Source: Oscillibacter sp.
GTDB taxonomy: Bacteria; Bacillota; Clostridia; Oscillospirales; Oscillospiraceae
Direction: 5' to 3'
Length of the DNA: 28,119 nt
Assembly (NCBI GenBank): GCA_003522105.1
Contig: DPGF01000082.1
Coordinates: 1 to 28,119 of the forward strand
Under the pieces are notes generated by a model. The model was not told the DNA's origin. It searched no databases and saw only the letters and a list, made by a program, of their open reading frames with translations. Numbering within the stretch: the stretch's first letter is position 1; each line of letters begins with the position of its first letter. Below, piece after piece: positions 22,495 to 28,119 of this stretch. The translations under genes and the position numbers were made by a program.

Positions 22495-23964
22495 TTATAG
22501 GCTATTCACCGTGCCGAGGAAGAGCGGCAGTCCGTCCACGCCGGTGATCATGAACGCGAATGGCCGGTTCAGATTCATCTCCACCACAGGAAGATCCTCT
22601 GGCGCGGCGGATTGGGCGTCCGCCGTGACGGCTGTAAAGGCGGCGGCCTCGCAGCCCTTTTCGTCGATCTTGACGCGCGCGGCATGCTGCACCTTCGTCA
22701 CGGCGACCGCCTTATCAAAGCGGTCAAAGTCGATGAGCGGCGAAAAATCCGCGTAGTCAAAGTCAAACACATCAGAAACGCCCAGCGCGCGAAGCGCGTC
22801 CGTCAGTTCAAGATCGGAGCTGACGTCAAACTTCGGCACGCTCCAGACGAGCTTGCCGCTCGGCAGGCTCACCCCCATATCGTAGATCATCAATCCGCCG
22901 ACGACGGTATCGTCCGCAAGAAGGCGTTCAAGTGTTGTCCCCTCGTCGGGCAGCAGGAAACGCATCGTCTGCCCGCCGCGAAAGCTCAGCTGCGCCACCG
23001 TGAAGTTTTCGCCGCGGCAGTAGTCGGCGCGATCTTGCGTGAGGTGCATGAAGTCAATGGTCTGCTGCGCGCCGTCCGCGGCGGTGAAGGTATCCTTTTT
23101 CGTCTCTTTCTCCCAGAATTCATCGCGCCACTGATCCTTAAAGTAGAGCGTCGTCAAAAGCATCATCACCGTCTTAGGCTTTGTTTCGATGCTGCCCGAG
23201 GCGTCACGCAAAAGGCCGCCGGTATTCTCGTTGATCCACTCGGCGATGGCTCTGTCCGTCTTTTTCTCGCCCATCGGCGCGGAGAAGGTCGAGGCAAGGT
23301 ACTGCTGCGCGAGCGTTGCAAGCGTTTCTTCGTTGTACGGCACGCCCTCCTTGAGCCAAATGGAGCTTGCCAGCTGTATTCTTCCCGTCGAGGTCTCGCC
23401 GTAGAGGTTGCGCCAGATGTAGTTGCCCGCGCTCTGCGCCAGCTCCGTATCATCAAGGCCAAGGAGAGACAGGATCTGCGCGCGGCTCTCGCCGTCCGTT
23501 GTTTCGCTGAGCATGGCAAGCGCAAGATAGAGGTTCGCAGGAGAGAGCACAATATTGTCCTCAGCGGAGAGCAGCGCGCCCGCCGCCGCCCGCGTAAAGT
23601 GCAAAAACGCCGCGGGGTTGCTCGCCCCCTTGCTGCGCAGCGCCTTGAGCGCGTCATAATAGGCGTTGCTGCGCACGTCCCAGTCCTCCCAGATCTTCTC
23701 CTGCGCTTTTTCGTAAGCGTCCGCGCCCATCTTGTCATAGTCGATGGTGCTGAACGCCTCGTCAAGTTCCGCCTCGTTCGGCATGGCGGGAAGCTCGGGA
23801 TATTCGGCAAGCTTCACGGCAAGCTCCTGCAAATACTGCGCGGCGGTAGGGTCTTTTTTCACTTCGTTCTTCTCCTTCTCGTGCTCGTCTGCGTTTCCCG
23901 CACCGCAGGCGCAGAGGGAAAGCGTCATTGCCGCAGCCAGCAGCAAAGCAAAAACTCGTTTCAT
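22495..23964 (-). CDS. Serpin-family protease inhibitor, lipoprotein
   Basis: Serpins trap serine or cysteine proteases by a suicide mechanism after cleavage of the reactive-centre loop. The 489-residue product has a lipoprotein signal peptide (lipobox LCAC, Cys20), a charged linker and an N-terminal extension of about 120 residues. The serpin core follows, with NIVLSPANLYLALAMLSE, TLYFKDQW and the C-terminal NRPFAFMI and PLFLGTV. The hinge is Glu435-Lys-Gly437-Cys438-Glu-Ala-Ala-Ala, close to the inhibitory consensus, but position P14 is Cys rather than Thr/Ser. Counting places P1-P1' near Gln451-Ser452, though the loop is about six residues longer than in antitrypsin. Start ATG 23964 follows GGAGG. 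A host or community protease is the likely target. Confidence 0.9.
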   Translation of the reverse strand: MKRVFALLLAAAMTLSLCACGAGNADEHEKEKNEVKKDPTAAQYLQELAVKLAEYPELPAMPNEAELDEAFSTIDYDKMGADAYEKAQEKIWEDWDVRSNAYYDALKALRSKGASNPAAFLHFTRAAAGALLSAEDNIVLSPANLYLALAMLSETTDGESRAQILSLLGLDDTELAQSAGNYIWRNLYGETSTGRIQLASSIWLKEGVPYNEETLATLAQQYLASTFSAPMGEKKTDRAIAEWINENTGGLLRDASGSIETKPKTVMMLLTTLYFKDQWRDEFWEKETKKDTFTAADGAQQTIDFMHLTQDRADYCRGENFTVAQLSFRGGQTMRFLLPDEGTTLERLLADDTVVGGLMIYDMGVSLPSGKLVWSVPKFDVSSDLELTDALRALGVSDVFDFDYADFSPLIDFDRFDKAVAVTKVQHAARVKIDEKGCEAAAFTAVTADAQSAAPEDLPVVEMNLNRPFAFMITGVDGLPLFLGTVNSL

Positions 23965-23989
23965 GTCGGGTGACCTCCGTTTCTTGATA

Positions 23990-24003
23990 TCTAACCTGTT
24001 AGA
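23990..24003. promoter_or_regulatory. Inverted repeat TCTAAC-CT-GTTAGA upstream of the serpin gene
   Basis: Six-base arms separated by two bases, centred about 33 bases upstream of the serpin start codon. Size and position suit a dimeric repressor or activator site. No regulator can be named. Confidence 0.4.
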
Positions 24004-24055
24004 CGGCGCGCGGGCAGAAAAAGTTCCCGCCCCCTCCAAAAATAGCGCACCGACC

Positions 24056-24084
24056 TTTTAGAAAACGGGCGAATGTGGTATACT
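24056..24084 (+). promoter_or_regulatory. Probable promoter of the sigma factor operon
   Basis: TATACT (24079-24084) has TGG in front (extended -10). The hexamer 17 bases upstream (24056-24061, TTTTAG) is a weak -35. The sigma factor start codon is about 92 bases downstream, leaving room for a leader. No convincing ECF-type autoregulatory promoter was seen. Confidence 0.45.
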
Positions 24085-24176
24085 TTCAAAAATATTTGCT
24101 TTTTCCTGTAACGCAGGGAGCAAAAAAGTTGTCTTTACGCCATGATGGCACTTGATAGACAGAAAGGAGCGCAGGC

Positions 24177-24740
24177 ATGGACGATAAACAGATCGTCGAG
24201 CTTTACTGGCAGCGGAACGAGCAGGCCATCGCCGAGACCGCCGCAAAATATGAAACCTATTGCATGAAAATTTCGCAAAACATTTTATCCGACCGCGCCG
24301 ACAGCGAGGAAAACGTGAACGACACCTACCTGCACGCCTGGGAGGCCATTCCGCCGCAGCGTCCGGCGATCCTCTCCGCCTTTCTCGGCAGGATCGCGCG
24401 CAATCTGGCGCTCAACCGCTATAAGGCAAAAAGCGCGCAGAAGCGCCAGGGCGACGCCTTTGCCCTCTCGCTCGACGAGCTGGACGACTGCGCCGTTTCG
24501 CTGCCCGACCCGGAGAGCGAGACTGCCGCAGCAGAGCTTGGCGCGAGCATCAGCGCGTTTCTTCGCACACAGAGCGAGGAGGTGCGCAGCATGTTCGTTC
24601 TTCGCTACTTTTACTGCGAGTCGATCGAGGAGCTGTCCGCGCGCTTTCGCTGCGGCGAGAGCCGGATCAAAACCACACTTCTGCGCACGCGCAGAAAACT
24701 CAGGGAGCATCTGATCAAGGAGGGATACTGTGAAGCATGA
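24177..24740 (+). CDS. ECF-type RNA polymerase sigma factor
   Basis: Alternative sigma factor of 187 residues with only regions 2 and 4. Region 2 spans about residues 20-90 and includes DSEENVNDTYLHAWEAIPP, the DNA-melting and core-binding part. Region 4 is near the C-terminus (about 130-182) with the helix-turn-helix SIEELSARFRCGESRIKTTL and a basic tail RTRRKLREHL. The linker is acidic (LDELDDCAVSLPDPE). ATG 24177 follows AAAGGAG. Its last bases overlap the next gene by 11 bp, the typical link between an ECF factor and its anti-sigma factor. Regulon members may include the downstream surface-modification genes (inference). Confidence 0.92.
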   Translation: MDDKQIVELYWQRNEQAIAETAAKYETYCMKISQNILSDRADSEENVNDTYLHAWEAIPPQRPAILSAFLGRIARNLALNRYKAKSAQKRQGDAFALSLDELDDCAVSLPDPESETAAAELGASISAFLRTQSEEVRSMFVLRYFYCESIEELSARFRCGESRIKTTLLRTRRKLREHLIKEGYCEA

Positions 24741-25266
24741 AGGAATGGCGCGCGCCATGAGCGAGCTGGACGACGATCTCATCGCCTCAGCCTGCCAATA
24801 CCGCGCAAAGCCGCACAGAACCTATCTGTTCCCGCGCATGCTGGCCGCGGCGGCCTGCCTTGTGCTCATTGCCACGGCAGCGCTTGTGATGCACCGCACG
24901 CCGGAAACGGATATTTACATCGACGGCACGGCGCTTTCCGCAGATCCCGTCCCCATCGATCAGCCAATGCCAATGGCGCTCGACGGCCGCAGCACAGATG
25001 TGCAGACGCTGTGCCTGTCCCTCTCGTTTGAGAGCCGGACAGATGCGCCGCTGAAAGTCTCCGTTTCGGAAGGGATTCTGGATTCCACCGCCGATTCTTC
25101 TCCGCGTGCGCTTTCCGCCCGCACCGTTTCCGCCGGAGAAATACTGCTCTGGACGATCGATCCCCCCGATGAGAGCGCGGTCTACACCCTCTATCTTGAC
25201 GGAAAAGCCGCCGCCGTGCTGCGCTGCGACAGCGCCAACGGCTATTGGGTCGCCGAGCGGCCCTGA
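24730..25266 (+). CDS. Probable membrane anti-sigma factor
   Basis: A 178-residue single-pass membrane protein. The cytoplasmic part (about residues 1-35, MSELDDDLIASACQYR) is followed by a membrane segment AAAACLVLIATAALVM (about 38-54) and an extracytoplasmic beta-rich domain. This topology, and its overlap with the sigma factor gene, fit an anti-sigma factor that holds the factor until an external signal arrives. No zinc-binding anti-sigma motif (HxxxCxxC) is visible, so the call rests on context and topology. Start is GTG 24730 with AAGGAGG six bases upstream; an ATG at codon 6 is an alternative. Confidence 0.7.
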   Translation: MKHEGMARAMSELDDDLIASACQYRAKPHRTYLFPRMLAAAACLVLIATAALVMHRTPETDIYIDGTALSADPVPIDQPMPMALDGRSTDVQTLCLSLSFESRTDAPLKVSVSEGILDSTADSSPRALSARTVSAGEILLWTIDPPDESAVYTLYLDGKAAAVLRCDSANGYWVAERP

Positions 25267-25311
25267 AGCAACCAAACAACACATACAACATTATTTTGGA
25301 GGTAAATTCCC

Positions 25312-25887
25312 ATGAAAAAGTTTCTCACGCTGCTGCTCGCCGCAGCCATGACCCTTTCCCTTGCCGCCTGCGGCAGCAAGAACGACGGCAACACCAACGG
25401 CGGCGATTCTCAGCCCGCCGACGCGCTTGCCCTGCTGAATACCGTCTGGTCGAGCTATGCCGACGACGATAAGTTCTCTGTTGTCGGCGGCGACTATGAC
25501 GAGGCAAACATGACCGAGGACGCTCCCGGCCGCTTCGGCGTGGAGGACGGCGACACGCTCGACTCCATGCTCGGCTTCCCCGCCGCCGACGCGGACAAGC
25601 TGACCGACGCCGCGTCCCTCAGCCACATGATGAACGCCAACACCTTCACCGCCGGTGCTTTCCACGTCACGAACTCTTCTGACGTTGACACGGTTGTTTC
25701 CGACCTCAAGGACAATATCATGAACCGCCAGTGGATGTGCGGCTTCCCCGACAAGCTCGTTGTCCTCACGCTCGGTGACTATGTTGTCTCCTGCTTCGGC
25801 GCGGAGGAGCTGGTCGATGAGTTCAGCGAAAAGGTCACCGCCGCATTCTCCGGCGCTTCCGTCGTCTGCGACGAGCCCATCGTCTGA
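25312..25887 (+). CDS. DUF4358-like lipoprotein
   Basis: Predicted lipoprotein of 191 residues with signal peptide and lipobox LAAC (Cys20), then a low-complexity Asn/Gly linker. The remaining domain resembles DUF4358: a central ANTFTAGAFHVTNSSDVDTV segment followed by LGDYVVSCFGAEELVDEF. DUF4358 genes often lie beside MBOAT and DHHW genes in Clostridia, as here; its job there is unknown. ATG 25312 follows TTTTGGAGG. Its signal peptide is almost identical to that of the serpin (LLAAAMTLSL in both). The family call is by memory of pattern and neighbourhood, so it is moderately certain. Confidence 0.75.
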   Translation: MKKFLTLLLAAAMTLSLAACGSKNDGNTNGGDSQPADALALLNTVWSSYADDDKFSVVGGDYDEANMTEDAPGRFGVEDGDTLDSMLGFPAADADKLTDAASLSHMMNANTFTAGAFHVTNSSDVDTVVSDLKDNIMNRQWMCGFPDKLVVLTLGDYVVSCFGAEELVDEFSEKVTAAFSGASVVCDEPIV

Positions 25888-25916
25888 TTTGATTTTTTGA
25901 AAGGCAGGAGGCGTCC

Positions 25917-27317
25917 ATGCTCTTTTCCAGCGTTCCCTTTCTCTTTTATTTTCTGCCTGCGGCGCTGCTGCTCTACTTTCTGGTGCCGCGCAGGCTGAAA
26001 AACGCGGCGCTGCTGCTCGCAAGTCTTTTCTTCTACGCCTGGGGCGAGCCGAAATATGTCGTTTTGATGCTCGTCTCCATCGCGCAGGGGTATCTCTTCG
26101 GCCTGCTCGTTGAAAAATACCGGGGGCGAAATGCGTCAAGGCTCTTTCTGTCGCTGTCGATCCTCGTGAGTCTTGGGCTGCTCGGCTATTTCAAGTATGC
26201 AGATTTCTTCCTTGCCAGCGTCAACGCCGTCACAGGGCTCTCCCTGCCGCTTTTGAAGCTGAGCCTTCCCATCGGCATCAGCTTCTACACCTTCCAGGTG
26301 CTCAGCTATGTCATCGACGTTTATCGCGGCGACACGGCGGCACAGCGAAACTTCATTGACCTTGCCGCCTATGTTTCGCTCTTCCCCCAGCTCATCGCAG
26401 GTCCGATCGTGCGTTACAGCGACGTTGCTTTGCAGCTCAGGGAGCGCTCGCACAGCGTTTCCGCCGCGGCGGAAGGCGTGCGCCGCTTCACGATCGGCTT
26501 TTGCAAAAAGATCCTGCTTGCCAACCAGTTCGGCGCGCTCGCAAGCGCCTATCAGCAGACACAGCAGGAAAGCGTTCTTTTCGTCTGGCTCTATGCGCTC
26601 GCGTTTTTGCTTCAGGTCTACTTTGACTTTTCCGGTTACAGCGACATGGCCATCGGCCTTGGCCGCATCTTAGGCTTCCGCTTTTCGGAGAATTTCAACT
26701 ATCCCTATGTTTCGACCAGCATCACCGAGTTCTGGCGCCGGTGGCACATCTCGCTCGGCTCGTGGTTCCGCGACTACCTCTATATCCCCCTCGGCGGCAG
26801 CCGGAGAGGCAGGGCGCGCCAGCTGCTGAACATTTTCATCGTCTGGCTCGCAACGGGATTGTGGCACGGCGCCGCGTGGACGTTCGTCCTCTGGGGGCTG
26901 TGGTTTGCGATCCTGCTGCTCCTTGAAAAGCTCGTACTGCTGCCGATACTGGAAAAGCACCGCATCTTCGGCCACGTCTATACGCTCTTTTTCGTCACGC
27001 TCGGCTTCGTGCTCTTCGACGCAAGCACCGCTGCGCAGGCATTTTCGCGCATCGGCGCGATGCTCGGCGCAGGAGATCTGCCGCTCGTGAGCGCGCAGGC
27101 GGTCTATTATCTCAAGAGCTATGCGCCGCTGCTCGTGCTCGGTATGCTCTGCGCAACGCCGCTGCCGAAAAAGGCTGTAGCACTGCTGCGCGAGAAAAAG
27201 GGCGCGGCACTCGCGCTCGATGTGCTCGAGCCGCTCTGCGTGCTGCTCCCGCTTTTGATCGGCACAGCTTTCTTAGTGGACGGATCGTTCAATCCGTTCC
27301 TCTACTTCCGCTTTTAA
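25917..27317 (+). CDS. MBOAT-family O-acyltransferase (AlgI/DltB-like)
   Basis: Polytopic membrane acyltransferase of 466 residues that moves acyl groups (often acetyl) across the membrane to extracellular polymers. Family marks are the N-terminal FLFYFLPAALLLYFLVP, the SLPIGISFYTFQ segment, PQLIAGPI, the FRDYLYIPLGG loop, and the conserved His317 in TGLWHGAAWTF, the usual catalytic histidine. Many hydrophobic segments are visible along the length. ATG 25917 follows GGCAGGAGG. It is 29 bp after the DUF4358-like gene and 12 bp before the DHHW gene. Together with the latter it forms a classic acetylation pair. The acceptor polymer (polysaccharide or wall polymer) is unknown. Confidence 0.95.
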   Translation: MLFSSVPFLFYFLPAALLLYFLVPRRLKNAALLLASLFFYAWGEPKYVVLMLVSIAQGYLFGLLVEKYRGRNASRLFLSLSILVSLGLLGYFKYADFFLASVNAVTGLSLPLLKLSLPIGISFYTFQVLSYVIDVYRGDTAAQRNFIDLAAYVSLFPQLIAGPIVRYSDVALQLRERSHSVSAAAEGVRRFTIGFCKKILLANQFGALASAYQQTQQESVLFVWLYALAFLLQVYFDFSGYSDMAIGLGRILGFRFSENFNYPYVSTSITEFWRRWHISLGSWFRDYLYIPLGGSRRGRARQLLNIFIVWLATGLWHGAAWTFVLWGLWFAILLLLEKLVLLPILEKHRIFGHVYTLFFVTLGFVLFDASTAAQAFSRIGAMLGAGDLPLVSAQAVYYLKSYAPLLVLGMLCATPLPKKAVALLREKKGAALALDVLEPLCVLLPLLIGTAFLVDGSFNPFLYFRF

Positions 27318-27329
27318 GGAGGAGACCGT

Positions 27330-28119
27330 ATGAGCAAACAAGTAAAAGACCTCCTCACTCTCGGCGCCGCCGCGCTTCTGGTGCTGACGCTCTCACTGTG
27401 GGGCATCTTCAAAAGCGACGACGCCGTGTCGGAAAGCGAACGCCGGCCGCTCAAGCAGTTTCCGCTTTTCAGCGCGCAGGAGGTGCTCTCCGGGCGCTTC
27501 CAGTCGAACTTTGAAAGCTACACGCTCGATCAGTTCCCGCTGCGCGACCGGTTCCGCACGCTCAAGGCCCTGTCCGTCCGCTATCTCTTCGGGGAAAAGG
27601 ACAACAACGGCATCTACATGGCCGGCGGATACGCCGCCAAGCTCGACGACACGATCCGTGAAGATTCCCTCGACCATGCGGCCGACCGCTTCCGCTACGT
27701 GTACGAAACATACCTCAAGGACACGGGGGCAAACATCTATCTCTCCGTTATTCCCGACAAGAATTGCTTTCTCGCCGCCGAAAACGGCTATCCGGCGATG
27801 GATTACGACAGATTCTTTGCCCTGATGCGGGAAAAGGTCGATTTTGCGCAGTTCGTCGATCTGACTGACACGCTCTCGCTTGGATCCTACTACCGCACCG
27901 ATCTCCACTGGCGGCAGGAAGCGCTTCTCCCCACGGCGCAGGCGTTGGCGGACGCGATGGGTGTCTCGCTCACCGAGGACTTTACCGAGATCACGCTTGA
28001 TACGCCGTTTTACGGCGTTTACCGTGGGCAGTCGGCGCTGCCGATGGAGTCTGACAAGCTTGCATATCTCACGAACAGCGTGCTCGAAGGCTGCCGCGTG
28101 TACGACTATGAAAGCGGCG
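27330..28119 (+). CDS. DHHW/AlgJ-like protein, 3' end cut by window edge
   Basis: Predicted extracytoplasmic protein anchored by an N-terminal membrane segment (LLTLGAAALLVLTLSLWGIF, about residues 8-27). About 263 residues lie in the window. The TDLHW sequence at 190-194 corresponds to the DHHW-type motif, and LSVIPDKN is the strand of the SGNH-hydrolase-like AlgJ/AlgX fold. These proteins work with MBOAT acyltransferases to transfer acetyl groups onto an exported polymer. ATG 27330 follows AAGGAGGAG, 12 bp after the MBOAT gene. The end of the protein is not seen, so domain content downstream is unknown. Confidence 0.9.
   Translation, partial: MSKQVKDLLTLGAAALLVLTLSLWGIFKSDDAVSESERRPLKQFPLFSAQEVLSGRFQSNFESYTLDQFPLRDRFRTLKALSVRYLFGEKDNNGIYMAGGYAAKLDDTIREDSLDHAADRFRYVYETYLKDTGANIYLSVIPDKNCFLAAENGYPAMDYDRFFALMREKVDFAQFVDLTDTLSLGSYYRTDLHWRQEALLPTAQALADAMGVSLTEDFTEITLDTPFYGVYRGQSALPMESDKLAYLTNSVLEGCRVYDYESG

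Noticed and set aside
22612..23973. Plus-strand open frame of 453 codons
   Set aside because: It is antisense to the serpin gene, with no recognisable domain or ribosome site.

Overview
The window looks like chromosomal DNA of a spore-forming, GC-rich member of the Clostridia, most likely an Oscillospiraceae-type gut bacterium. The support is a spore-specific spoVAC, S-layer homology (SLH) domains, Gram-positive lipoproteins, a clostridial 2[4Fe-4S] ferredoxin, Bacillota-style Shine-Dalgarno sequences and high GC. The genus-level placement is inference; no rRNA or tRNA gene was seen.

Left part (1-14202, all minus strand). Read in the direction of transcription, hemW comes first, then a 976-residue SLH-anchored phosphodiester glycosidase with its own promoter and terminator. 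A lipoprotein with DxDGDG repeats, a response regulator and a histidine kinase follow as one signalling operon. A strong promoter in the 69-bp gap after the kinase then starts a housekeeping run: yqhQ-like DUF1385 protein, prmC, recA, recX (overlapping recA by 11 bp), rimO, pgsA and cysS, which is cut by the window edge. These genes have short gaps or overlaps and probably form one long transcription unit for translation-factor modification, recombination and phospholipid synthesis.

Middle (14328-21147). spoVAC stands alone, without spoVAD or spoVAE. A 406-bp gap holds three DnaA-box-like sequences and a very good promoter. It precedes a divergent GyrB/ParE-type topoisomerase subunit with no GyrA/ParC partner beside it, followed by a small antibiotic-biosynthesis-monooxygenase-fold protein. 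A shared terminator separates these from a convergent clpC. A two-cluster ferredoxin with its own promoter and terminator and a trmN6-like tRNA methyltransferase follow.

Right part (21148-28119). A 589-bp gap is rich in signals: a perfect palindrome, a promoter, a broken small reading frame, a 17-bp-stem terminator and two GC-rich hairpins. Two minus-strand lipoprotein genes follow, one unknown and one a serpin (predicted surface protease inhibitor). Divergent from them runs a plus-strand set: ECF-type sigma factor, a probable anti-sigma factor, a DUF4358-like lipoprotein, an MBOAT O-acyltransferase and a DHHW/AlgJ-type protein cut by the window end. The last two are a typical pair for O-acetylation of an extracellular polymer; the sigma pair may control it.

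The most noteworthy items are the orphan GyrB-like protein with its DnaA-box-like upstream region, the serpin lipoprotein, the broken small transcription unit at 21289-21610, and the sigma/anti-sigma-linked acylation locus. I saw no CRISPR array, insertion sequence, prophage or complete defence system.
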